Assembly (NCBI GenBank): GCA_021770825.1
Contig: JAETQD010000003.1
Coordinates: 124,001-188,000, forward strand
Length of the DNA: 64,000 nucleotides
From: Clostridium sp.
GTDB lineage: Bacteria; Bacillota; Clostridia; Lachnospirales; Lachnospiraceae
Direction: 5' to 3'
The notes under the pieces were generated by a model. It did not search any database, had not been told where the DNA came from, and worked only from the letters and a program-made list of their open reading frames with translations. Made by a program: the position numbers and the translations under genes. Numbering within the stretch: the first letter of the stretch is position 1; the number at the start of each line of letters is the position of its first letter. Positions 15,398 through 23,714 of the stretch are shown piece by piece.

Positions 15398-16706
15398 TAT
15401 CTTCATAGGCGGACTGCACCAGCCGGTCAAGCTCCGGCAACCGCCGGTCGATGGAGCTCAACTCTGCTTGGAGCGTTTTAAGTTTTTCCCGCCCGGAGGA
15501 TTCCTTCTGCGCGAGGATTTTTTCACGCAGTTTATCCCGGCTGTTCTGCGCCCACATCGCCTTGCAGCGGATGTCCGTCAATACGATTTGCGTCAACACC
15601 TTCTGGTTGATGTAGTGGGACGAACAGGCATTTTTGCCGCCCGAGGCATACCGGTTGCAGACATACGATTTGAACTCCGGCTCCTTGCCGCTGGCTTTTT
15701 TCCGGTAATCCCGCATATACCGCATGGAGGAACCACAGTCCATACACCGGAGCAGACCACCGAATAAAGAGACGGTGCCGCTTTTGCCGCTGCGCCCTCT
15801 GGCGGGGTGGTTGTCCATCCGCTGCACCGCGTCCCACACTTCCTGAGAAATCAGCGGCTCATGGGTATTCTCCACCCGAATCCACTCGCTCTCCGGCTTA
15901 CTTACCTGCTTGTGGTTCTTGTAGGAGACCGTGCCCGTCTTGTTCTGTACCATGTGACCGAGATAGACCTCGTTGCGGAGGATGGTTTTCACTGTCACAT
16001 CGTTCCAGAACGGCGTTTCTCCCCGATGGTTCTCCCGTCCCTCCGCCATATAGTAAAAGGTTCTGGGGGCGGGGACTTTTTCTGCGTTGAGAATCAGGGC
16101 AATTTTGCGGAAACCGTTGCCCTGTAACCGCAGGTCAAAGATGTGCCGCACTACCGGAGCTGTCACCGGGTCAATCTCCAGAATGTGCTTGTCCGCCGCG
16201 CTCTTCCGGTAGCCGAGGGGAGCATAGCAGCCCACATACTTCCCAGCCTTGAAGGTGGACAGCTTCACCGCTTTGACTTTGTTGCTGGTGTCCCGCGCAT
16301 AGAGATCGTTCATAACATTTTTCAGAATAACCAGCATTTCATTGTTCTTGCGGATGGTGTCTACCCCGTCGTTCAGGGCAATGAAGCGGCAGCCCAGAGA
16401 CGGAAAAATGAAGTCGGTATATTTGCCCGCTTCAATGTAATCACGACCAAGCCTGCTGAGGTCTTTGGTTAGGACCAAATTGATTTTCCGGTCGGTCGCG
16501 TCCTGCACCAGCCGGTTGAACCCGGGCCGGTCAAAGGTTGTCCCTGAGACCCCGTCATCGCAGTAGTAGTCATAGAGCGTCCAGCCCTGTTCCCGCACAT
16601 ACCGGGCGAGCATTTCCTTCTGATTTTCGATTGACACAGACTCACCGGCGCGTTCATCGTCCCGGCTCAGTCTGGCATAGATTCCAACACTGTATTGTTC
16701 CTGCAT
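15393..16706 (-). CDS. Large serine recombinase, C-terminally truncated
   Basis: This 437-residue protein has an intact resolvase core with Ser14 in IYARLSRDDE, LTKDLSRLGRDYIEAGKY, a recombinase domain and the zinc ribbon (LLRCMDCGSSMRY...C...C). It ends at residue 437 just as the coiled coil begins (LDRLVQSAYEDI, stop). Relatives run on for about 100 residues more. The coiled coil controls synapsis direction in large serine integrases, so this copy is probably inactive or altered. The start has GGGAGG upstream. It is clearly different in sequence from the recombinase at 9884-11719, so the region combines two elements or has been rearranged. Confidence 0.85.
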   Translation of the reverse strand: MQEQYSVGIYARLSRDDERAGESVSIENQKEMLARYVREQGWTLYDYYCDDGVSGTTFDRPGFNRLVQDATDRKINLVLTKDLSRLGRDYIEAGKYTDFIFPSLGCRFIALNDGVDTIRKNNEMLVILKNVMNDLYARDTSNKVKAVKLSTFKAGKYVGCYAPLGYRKSAADKHILEIDPVTAPVVRHIFDLRLQGNGFRKIALILNAEKVPAPRTFYYMAEGRENHRGETPFWNDVTVKTILRNEVYLGHMVQNKTGTVSYKNHKQVSKPESEWIRVENTHEPLISQEVWDAVQRMDNHPARGRSGKSGTVSLFGGLLRCMDCGSSMRYMRDYRKKASGKEPEFKSYVCNRYASGGKNACSSHYINQKVLTQIVLTDIRCKAMWAQNSRDKLREKILAQKESSGREKLKTLQAELSSIDRRLPELDRLVQSAYEDI

Positions 16707-16810
16707 TTTCTTCTTTAACCTCCCGAAATGCAGTGCGTATCACAATCAGAAATCCTGATCATATTATACCACTGCGCCGCTGTTGATTCCACTGGGCAAA
16801 GTGCCGGGAT

Positions 16811-17002
16811 TCACTGTGCTCTTTCCAGCTTTTCCATCGTGAGGGCATCCAGCACATCGCCCATCAGCAAATCCCCAGCAAAGAAGCTGCGGACATGGTA
16901 GACGGTACCATCCTCCATATAGAGATCTACCTGGTCTGGAATCCGTAATTTCTTGGGTTCTTTCGGGCAGATATTATCCATGCGGCTGTATTGATTTTTC
17001 AT
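16811..17002 (-). CDS. Small recombinase-associated protein
   Basis: This 63-residue protein begins MKNQYSRMDNICPKEPKKLR and ends DALTMEKLERAQ. The ATG at 17002 has GGAGG 8 bases upstream; the longer frame to 17131 has no ribosome site. It sits about 100 bp before the second recombinase, the same place that tnpW takes before the first, and like tnpW proteins it has a short beta-rich core (VDLYMEDGTVYHVRSFFAG). I do not recognise the family with confidence. Confidence 0.55.
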   Translation of the reverse strand: MKNQYSRMDNICPKEPKKLRIPDQVDLYMEDGTVYHVRSFFAGDLLMGDVLDALTMEKLERAQ

Positions 17003-17678
17003 ATTCCGATTTCCTCCGTATTTGTCGTGTGTGGCACAGCAGCCCGCCGCAGTCAAGGAACCGGCTTCGCCTCGCTGCGCGTCCTTGACAGCGGCATTCT
17101 GCCGTGCAGATAGGTAACCAAGGCGGCGCAAAGCCGCCCTTTGCCAAAAAGCTTTGACTGGTTATGATTCTGTTTACATGACGCACTCCTTCCCGCTGGC
17201 GGGGAGAGCGGACGGAGGGAAAAGAAAAGAGCCGCATGACGGTAAAAAATCTTCCCATACCGACACCACAGAAACCCGTGCGGATTTCTGCGTTCATGCG
17301 GCATTAGGAAGACTTCGCTTCGTCAGCGGCTCCACAGCACAGCTACTTTATTTGGTTGATTTCAGTATATCGGGAACGGGTGTTCGAGTCAAGATTCACG
17401 GCGAAAAAAGTGTTCGTGTTGGCGTAAAAAACGCACTGCAAAGGGGCTGGGGACTGAGATTTGAGAGAAGAGCAAGCACAGCAAGTGTATGTACACTTGC
17501 AGAAAACGATGTTTGCCATACCGGAGTGACTTGCTGTTTAGCAAGCACATCCGGTGTGGCCACACACCGGAAAAATGGGCGTTCCGAGCTGTCAGCCGGA
17601 GCGCCATTTTTCTCTTTTGGGAGCCTCCCAAACCCTTGATCTTAGCCTTTTGCTGTAACCTTGACAGGGAAGCATTTG
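17003..17678. other. Gene-free element end with nested palindromes
   Basis: This 676-bp stretch has open frames but none with a ribosome site or convincing protein. It contains a 20-bp palindrome GCAAGTGTA-TG-TACACTTGC (17481-17500). A nested hairpin follows at 17517-17565: GCCATACCGGA pairs with TCCGGTGTGGC around CTTGCT/AGCAAG. CCGGTGTGGCCACACACCGG overlaps its right arm. A terminator-like stem AAAAATGG...CCATTTTT lies at 17570-17614. The arrangement resembles a transfer-origin region of a conjugative element whose other genes are gone. That reading is inference. Confidence 0.45.
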
Positions 17679-18458
17679 CTAAATCCCCTTTCTACCAATC
17701 GTCAGCACCCATTTGTGATTAAAAAAGATGTCATTGTTTTTGAGATATGGAGAAAAGCCGGTTTTGTCATGGCCGGTTATATCTGCCTGCATACGCTGTC
17801 TAATTTTTTCACGAATGGCGGCTGGTGTTTGCGTAAGGGCAAGCCAGTTTTCCAAACGCTGCGGCATTTCCGTTGTTTCGCATTTTTCTATGGCAAGACC
17901 ATGTTTTTCATATAGACTTAACATTTCTGCCTTGCTTAGATTTTTTACATGGGACGGGTCGCGCTGAGTTTCAATTTCATCTTCTGTTTTCCGCAGCAGT
18001 TCATCAGCGGCATCCATATCTATCATTACCAACTTGCCGCCGGGTTTTAGTACCCGAACCATTTCGGAAAAAGCAGCGGTTACATCTGTAAAGTGGTGGA
18101 AAGCAAGGCGTGAAAATACAATATCAAAGCTATTGTCCAGAAAAGGAAGTTCCTCCGCATATCCTTTCACGAAAACCATATTGCTTAAATGTTCTTTATC
18201 GGCTTCCTGCTGTCCAATCTGCAACATGGGAACCGTTGCGTCCAGACATACGACTGTCTGTACCAATGGCGCAAAGGAGCGGCCACAGGCACAAGTCCCG
18301 GCAGCTACTTCTAAAAGCGTGTTTTCCTTGCATGGCGCGACGCAGGAAATTGTGTAATTCAAATATTCCTCTTTTGTGAAGTTGACGGATTTGCTCTCAA
18401 AGTTCGGGGCTTGTATCTCAAAGGAGTGATTGATTTTTTCTATGTTCTCTGGTTTCAT
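17679..18458 (-). CDS. Class I SAM-dependent methyltransferase
   Basis: This 259-residue protein has the Rossmann-fold methyltransferase motifs: motif I LLEVAAGTCACG, acidic loop VVCLDATVPML, motif II region LPFLDNSFDIVFSRLAFHHF and post-motif VRVLKPGGKLVMIDMD, as in UbiE/type-11 enzymes. The substrate cannot be read from the sequence. The ATG overlaps the ogt stop by four bases and AAAGGAA lies upstream. It is the last gene of the alkylation-repair operon, so it may modify a small alkylating or xenobiotic compound, but that is inference. Confidence 0.85.
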   Translation of the reverse strand: MKPENIEKINHSFEIQAPNFESKSVNFTKEEYLNYTISCVAPCKENTLLEVAAGTCACGRSFAPLVQTVVCLDATVPMLQIGQQEADKEHLSNMVFVKGYAEELPFLDNSFDIVFSRLAFHHFTDVTAAFSEMVRVLKPGGKLVMIDMDAADELLRKTEDEIETQRDPSHVKNLSKAEMLSLYEKHGLAIEKCETTEMPQRLENWLALTQTPAAIREKIRQRMQADITGHDKTGFSPYLKNNDIFFNHKWVLTIGRKGI

Positions 18459-18988
18459 AATGCGGTTCCTTTCTTTGGCGTGAAAAGGGATTCCATATCT
18501 GCCTTTTCCAACTGCAACAATTTTATCTTTTTATCTATTCCCCCGGCGTAACCCGTTAGGCTGCCGTTTGTGCCTACGACACGATGACAGGGAACAATGA
18601 TTGAAATTTCATTGTGGCCCACCGCGCCGCCTACGGCCTGCGCTGACATACGGGGCAATCCTTTCTTCACGGCGATCTGCTTTGCAATTTCGCCGTATGT
18701 CATAGTCTGGCCGTATGGAATGGTACAGAGGATTTCCCATACCTCATTCTGAAAGTCTGTGCCTGTGAAATGAAGCGGTACAGTAAAGTCCGGCTCTTTC
18801 CCCGAAAAGTAAATATCAAGCCACTGTTTTGCTTTTTCAAAAAGGGGAACTTCTTTTTCCTCATGCTCTTTGTCCAGATAAAGCGCAAAATATTTTTGCC
18901 CCTCGAACCATAATCCGGTTAAGCCAATATCATCTGCGGCTAAAAGAATATCGCCAATGGGGGAACAATAATGACTGGTGTACTGCAT
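18455..18988 (-). CDS. ogt: Methylated-DNA--protein-cysteine methyltransferase
   Basis: This protein of about 177 residues transfers the methyl group from O6-methylguanine in DNA to its own cysteine. The active-site motif PCHRV has Cys at about residue 134, preceded by the conserved region VGGAVGHNEISIIV. The helix-turn-helix region reads YGQTMTYGEIAKQI. The ATG at 18988 has GGAGGG 6 bases upstream, better than the TTG two codons earlier. It is a stand-alone Ogt-type protein, without the Ada N-domain, which is encoded two genes upstream in the same operon. Confidence 0.93.
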   Translation of the reverse strand: MQYTSHYCSPIGDILLAADDIGLTGLWFEGQKYFALYLDKEHEEKEVPLFEKAKQWLDIYFSGKEPDFTVPLHFTGTDFQNEVWEILCTIPYGQTMTYGEIAKQIAVKKGLPRMSAQAVGGAVGHNEISIIVPCHRVVGTNGSLTGYAGGIDKKIKLLQLEKADMESLFTPKKGTAL

Positions 18989-18990
18989 TA

Positions 18991-19350
18991 TCAACCCTCC
19001 AATTCAAAATACTGATTAGAGTCCTGTGGAGCCTGTGTGCGTTCTGTGTTCGTGTAGGAACGGATTTCGGAGCAGACCGTAATTTTATAACTCTCAAACA
19101 GTTTTTCTCGTCCCTCTTTCTGGCTCATGCGGTGCTGCATGGCGTTTCTCCAACGCTCTACGGCGGCCTCGTCCGTCCATATATTCATGGACAGCAGTTT
19201 ACCGTCCTCATTCAGACTGGAAAACCGCTCTGCCCGGATAAAACCCTCAAATCCGGCAAGCAAAGGTTTCAACATAGCCGCAAGGTCAAGGTATTTCTTC
19301 ATTCCGGCCTTTGTGGGCTTCACTTCAAACAAAACAACAATATTTGCCAT
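18991..19350 (-). CDS. ABM-domain monooxygenase-like protein
   Basis: This 119-residue protein has an antibiotic-biosynthesis-monooxygenase (ABM) fold pattern: ANIVVLFEVKPTKAGMKKY, FEGFIRAERFSSLNEDGK and LLSMNIWTDEAAVERWRN. ABM proteins are small dimers that oxidise quinols, degrade haem or act as sensors. GGAGG precedes the ATG. It ends 3 bases before the ogt start, so it belongs to the same transcript. A link to alkylation repair is unusual; it may detoxify a reactive quinone-like alkylator. Confidence 0.75.
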   Translation of the reverse strand: MANIVVLFEVKPTKAGMKKYLDLAAMLKPLLAGFEGFIRAERFSSLNEDGKLLSMNIWTDEAAVERWRNAMQHRMSQKEGREKLFESYKITVCSEIRSYTNTERTQAPQDSNQYFELEG

Positions 19351-19369
19351 TTCTTACTTCCTCCTATTT

Positions 19370-19585
19370 TCAAATCATTTCCGGCTTGCACCGTTTACAA
19401 GGGCGGTAGCCGTTTATCAATGCTTCTTCCAAAGTATCAAAAAACACAATATTTTTCTCTAATGGTGTGCGCGATGAACAGGACGGGCAGCAAACAATTT
19501 TTGTAGATTTTACTGCAACAAAAAATTGTCCGTCATACCGTTTATCCTTGTTTTTGACCGCTTTTATCTTTTCTTCTCGTTCCAC
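19370..19585 (-). CDS. Stand-alone Ada N-terminal metal-binding domain
   Basis: This protein of about 71 residues matches the methylphosphotriester-binding N-domain of Ada: KRYDGQFFVAVKSTKIVCCPSCSSR followed by NIVFFDTLEEALINGYRPCKRCKPE. The four zinc-type cysteines are present (CCPSC...CKRC). In Ada the first of these takes the methyl group from DNA phosphotriesters and so turns on DNA binding. Here no AraC or Ogt domain is attached. I choose the GTG at 19585 because AAGGAGG lies 5 bases upstream; the ATG at 19609 has none. It overlaps the end of alkA. Confidence 0.8.
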   Translation of the reverse strand: MEREEKIKAVKNKDKRYDGQFFVAVKSTKIVCCPSCSSRTPLEKNIVFFDTLEEALINGYRPCKRCKPEMI

Positions 19586-20228
19586 GGCTTCCTCCTTTCT
19601 TCGGCGCATAGTCTTTCATGCCGGGAATAGCCCCGCCCGCAACAGCCCACAAATACAAACTGGCAACGCTGCAATAAGGGCTGAACCGCCTGCGGTATTT
19701 TTCAAACAGCTTGCGGTCTATTTTCCTGTGGTGGTAGACCATACGCAGCCCACGCTGGATTGCCAAATCGTCAAAACTGAAAATATCGGGACGCTGCAAG
19801 CAGAACAGCAAAATCATTTCCGCTGTCCATACGCCTATGCCTTTAAGGGAAGCCAATTCTTTAATTGCGTCTGCGTCCGGCATAAGGGCGATACGTTGCA
19901 AGTCAAATTCTTTATCCAGTACCTTTTTTGCAAAATCCTGAATGTATTCTGCCTTGCGAAATGTCATGCCAAAAGACTGTAATTCGGAAATGCTTGCTTC
20001 AGCAATAGCCGCAGCATTTACATCTCCAAAACTGTCTTTCATTCTCTGCCAGATGGTAGCCTGCGCCTTTGTTGATATTTGCTGGCCGATAATGTGATGG
20101 ACGACAGAGGAAAACAAATCGGTGTCTGTCTCGCGGTCAACATGACCGATTTCATCAATGACAGCACCTAAGATTTTGTCCTTGCCTTTCAAATATTCCA
20201 CTTCGGTTTTTCCATAAAGGAAATACAA
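19542..20228 (-). CDS. alkA: DNA-3-methyladenine glycosylase II
   Basis: This 228-residue HhH-GPD glycosylase removes alkylated bases from DNA. The helix-hairpin-helix is LASLKGIGVWTAEMILLF and the catalytic Asp follows in DIFSFDDLAIQRG. VVHHIIGQQISTKAQATIW is the conserved N-terminal helix of the fold. It lacks the N-terminal TBP-like domain of E. coli AlkA, as many Firmicute forms do. The TTG at 20228 has GGAGGG 7 bases upstream. It is the first gene of the operon and faces the AraC regulator gene. Confidence 0.9.
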   Translation of the reverse strand: MYFLYGKTEVEYLKGKDKILGAVIDEIGHVDRETDTDLFSSVVHHIIGQQISTKAQATIWQRMKDSFGDVNAAAIAEASISELQSFGMTFRKAEYIQDFAKKVLDKEFDLQRIALMPDADAIKELASLKGIGVWTAEMILLFCLQRPDIFSFDDLAIQRGLRMVYHHRKIDRKLFEKYRRRFSPYCSVASLYLWAVAGGAIPGMKDYAPKKGGSRGTRRKDKSGQKQG

Positions 20229-20354
20229 TTGCTAACCCTCCCCTCTGTCTTGACTTTTTCTTTTGGACATATTATGATTTTATCACAACAAATGGGCTGA
20301 TACTATTATAAAATCACCGGGTATTATCATTATATTCCCAAAGGAGAAGCGGTA

Positions 20355-21239
20355 ATGGAAAATGGAAAAGAGGATTTCATCAATTCGGTCAATCTGAATA
20401 TCAACACGGATTTTCCCTATCTGGTTCTTGATGTTATCAACGATAAATCCTATCCCAGAAATCCGGGCTTTCAGGTCATGCACTGGCATGAAGATTTGCA
20501 ATTCATCTATGTACTGAATGGTATAATAGAAGTACGGACACTTGATAATGCGATACGGGTACAGGCAGGAGAAGCAATTTTTATCAATAAGAATGTAGTG
20601 CATATGGTAAGTCGGCTTGGAGATTGTCATTATAACAGCTTTATTTTCCCCGCATATTTCCTTGAATTTTATCCCGGAAGTCCGGCGAAAATCTTTGTTG
20701 AAAACATAACGGCAAACGAACAGCTTTCCGTTTTCCGGTTTTCTTCCCTTGTTGACTGGCATAAAGATATGACAGTGATATTACAGCAGTTAGTTGAGAT
20801 TGAAAGAAATAAAACGGCATTTTATGCCTATGAGGTTTTAGTCCGGCTTTCTGCCCTGTGGCTAATTATGAGAAAAAACATAACAATCCCGCCAGAAGGA
20901 AAGGAAAGCGTTGTCAATCTTCGTATGCAAAAAATCCTTCGCTATATTGAAGAACACTACGCAGAGGACATTACATTAGCTGATTTATCAAAAAGCGCAA
21001 ATATCAGCAAATCAGAGTGTTCCAGACGTTTCAAATTAAGTCTGAATACTACGCCTTATAAGTATCTCACTGAATATCGTCTGTCAATGGCAGCGCAGCT
21101 TTTGAAAACTACAATCGAACCTGTTGGCAATATTGCGGCAAGCGTTGGTTTTCGCCAAATGAGCCATTTTGGAAAATGCTTTAGAGAAAAAACGGGCTAT
21201 TCTCCAAAAGCATATCGAGAAATGGAGAATACCCCTTAA
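20355..21239 (+). CDS. AraC-family transcriptional regulator
   Basis: This 294-residue protein has an N-terminal cupin-type sensor domain (MHWHEDLQFIYVLNGIIEV, residues about 42-60) and a C-terminal pair of AraC helix-turn-helices (LADLSKSANISKSECSRRFK and NIAASVGFRQMSHFGKCFREKTGYSPKAYR, about 215-290). AAGGAG precedes the ATG. It is divergent from the alkA operon across 126 bp that must hold both promoters. Because the Ada sensor domain is separate here, this regulator may respond to another signal or partner with it. Confidence 0.88.
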   Translation: MENGKEDFINSVNLNINTDFPYLVLDVINDKSYPRNPGFQVMHWHEDLQFIYVLNGIIEVRTLDNAIRVQAGEAIFINKNVVHMVSRLGDCHYNSFIFPAYFLEFYPGSPAKIFVENITANEQLSVFRFSSLVDWHKDMTVILQQLVEIERNKTAFYAYEVLVRLSALWLIMRKNITIPPEGKESVVNLRMQKILRYIEEHYAEDITLADLSKSANISKSECSRRFKLSLNTTPYKYLTEYRLSMAAQLLKTTIEPVGNIAASVGFRQMSHFGKCFREKTGYSPKAYREMENTP

Positions 21240-21354
21240 TGTTTTCAGGGCATTAGGCGACAAAATGCTATGCAATCAAGATTGATAGATTGATACTTAT
21301 TTAGATTATTACTTGATTCTTTGGTATTTCTTTATTTAGTATTTTATTGTGCGG

Positions 21355-21429
21355 GATTTTCCTTGTGTGGCTTCTCCTTATGTGGATTTGCCACATCTGG
21401 ATTTTCCATGTGTGGATATTGCCCATGCG
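21355..21429. repeat. Five degenerate 15-bp tandem repeats
   Basis: Units of the type GATTTTCCATGTGTG start at 21355, 21370, 21385, 21400 and 21415, each differing at a few positions. The period is five codons on both strands (GFSLC-like forward, HTWKI-like reverse), like a pentapeptide-repeat remnant. The surrounding 21240-21565 has no convincing gene. Confidence 0.65.
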
Positions 21430-21565
21430 GAGGGAAAGAAAAAGGGGCGATTTGCGCTCTGAGCAGCGTTTTCCTATGTAGGAATATCGGGGATATGGCA
21501 ATGCCTTCAAAAACCGCTTACAGCGAAAGAAAACGCCCAAAATCGACCTTTATCCTGACAGTAAA

Positions 21566-23649
21566 TTGTCCTGTCCATCCACCATTCAAGTCCAAAAAAT
21601 TCCTGTCCCACAGAGACTGATTAGCTCGGCCATGGGGACAGGCGGTTTGGATTTTCTGATTGCTTATGCACTGCTGATTTTGTGTCATTCTTTATTCGAG
21701 ATTGTCATTAAAGTTGTATGCAAAAATGACGAAGCAGACCATAAACCAGAATCTTACAGATTGGAAAAAGGCAGTTATTCTGTCAGCAAGCTTACCAAAG
21801 AAGGTGGTACTTATAAGACAGAATTAACCGTAGAAGCTGCAGCATATGTGGCCAAATATAATAAAACCCACGGCGATCATGTGCTGGATGACGAGAATTC
21901 AAAGACCATGAGCCTTGTTTATAATGAACAGGGGCAGTGGGAGGCAGAGGAAAGCGCTGAAATTACCTTTAACGTATTTTGCGAAACCATAGAAAAGGCA
22001 CCGGAAAAACCGGGATACAGCGAGTTAAAGGAACTGTTTGGCGATGAGGCTGTGGAAGTGGCATGTGCAACGGACAGTAACGCCCATGAAACAAAGACTT
22101 ACGGTCTGGCCAGGGACAGCTATACCCTGGGCGATGTGGTTGGAAACAGTGAAAGTGGCTATCAGGTATCTTTGACCATTAAGTCTGAATCCTATGTGGA
22201 GCAGTACAGCGAGACTTATGGAGCGCATATTCCCTATGGTTCGGGCCAGGCTGTCATCACACTGAATTACAACCAGCAAACCAAGAAATGGGAAGTGGAA
22301 GAGAATCTTCCGATTCATTTTGATGCCATTGACAAGCCCTCTGATGTGCGAAGGGATTGACCAACAGCCAGGCCAACGAGGCTCTGGACGGAAACGTATC
22401 TGCCAATATTTCCTGTATCACCAACGAAGAGCATGAGGATAAAACCTATGACTTCATTAAAAATGGTTTTGTAATCGGAGATGTATACTTAAACGATGCA
22501 GGCGAATATTGTCAGGATGTGACCATTGACAGCAGCGTTTATGTGAAGCAGTATATAAACGAATACGGTAAGCACGAAGTTCCGAATACCGTAGTGGAGC
22601 CGGTGATTCACTTCACTTATGATAAAGAAGAAGGCCAGTGGGTAAGCGAGGAAGGAACCTGGGAACTCGACATTGAACTGAAATGTGAAATTCCGGATGA
22701 GCCGGATAAACCCGTGGACCCGGAAGACCCGGATAAGCCCGTGAACCCGGAAGACCCGGATAAGCCTGTGACCCCGGCTGCCCCGACAGCTCCGAAGACT
22801 CTGGATGAGCTGAATGCAATTCTTGGTTCCTTAAAGGACCAGGCAGTACTTTTAGACTGCCAGAACACATCCAGAAACCATAAGGACATGGCTCTTGGAC
22901 TTTTGGATGGAACCTTTATCATCGGAGAAGTGGAAGGAAACGCAAAGGATGGCTATTCTGTTCTGGTTATTGTATCCGGTGAGGGATATCTCAATACTTA
23001 CGCGAATACCTATGGAGCCCACAGCTTATCCGGCGCAAAGACAGGCACCATCCGTCTGGAATTTAAGGACGGCAAGTGGACCCTGGCCAGTGAGCTTCCG
23101 GTGAAGTTTGCCCTGATGTGCAAGAGCAGCAGCTCCAGTTCCAGCTCCAGCTCCGGAGGAAGTTCAGGCGGAAATGCCAGAACCACAACGGATTCTGCAT
23201 ACAGGAACGCAGCAGGAAAGGCCGGAAAGTGGATTTTTGAAGGAAACCTGTTTACAAAGACAGACGGAACACTTCCGTCCAACGAATACTTAAAGATCGG
23301 CAATACCATTTACGGCTTCTACACCAATGGATATGCCATCAACTTTAAGCATAAGGAAAAATACACAGACGAAGCCATTGCGGCCAGAGGCGGCTACAAA
23401 GACGCTGATGGAACCTGGAAATTATGCGGCTGGATGGTAGACGACTGGCTCAATTGGAACGGCAACTGGTACTATCTCCATACGGAGTATGACGGAACCA
23501 GAGGTCATATGTACACAGGATGGCATGAGATTGATGGAAAATGGTATTACTTCCAGGAAGACGCAAACGGCGTTCTGGGAGCCCTGGTAACAGGCGGCCC
23601 AACCCCTGACGGATATACCGTTGGAGCCGATGGCGCCATGATTCAGTAA
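21566..23649 (+). pseudogene. Frameshifted, 5'-truncated surface protein with choline-binding-type C-terminus
   Basis: Two open frames (to 22360, then from 22357 to 23649) encode one protein. It has four homologous units of about 95 residues, seen in SYRLEKGSYSVSKL, TYGLARDSYTLGDVV, TYDFIKNGFVIGDVY and LGLLDGTFIIGEV. The frame breaks near 22346, inside the linker, where a single missing G (GATGTG-GCGAAG to GATGTGCGAAG) would restore it. The N-terminus has no signal peptide, and coding similarity begins abruptly near 21700, so the 5' end is also lost. A PDKPV repeat linker, a Ser-rich spacer and WYYLH/GWHEIDGKWYYF cell-wall-binding repeats complete the C-terminus. It is probably non-functional unless the base is a sequencing error. 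Confidence 0.7.
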
Positions 23650-23668
23650 TCATCAGGCAATGGAAGAA

Positions 23669-23698
23669 GGGAGGCGCTGCAGCGATGCAGTACCTCCC
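23669..23698. terminator. Terminator between convergent genes
   Basis: GGGAGG (23669-23674) with CCTCCC (23693-23698), and an inner CTGCA/TGCAG pair, form a hairpin followed by TGTTTC. It ends the surface-protein transcript and may also stop the opposing gene. Confidence 0.65.
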
Positions 23699-23714
23699 TG
23701 TTTCAAGCTCATAT

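Noticed and set aside
17154-17639. 161-codon open frame in the gene-free element end
   Set aside because: It has no ribosome site and runs through several strong palindromes whose structure explains its composition better than coding does.
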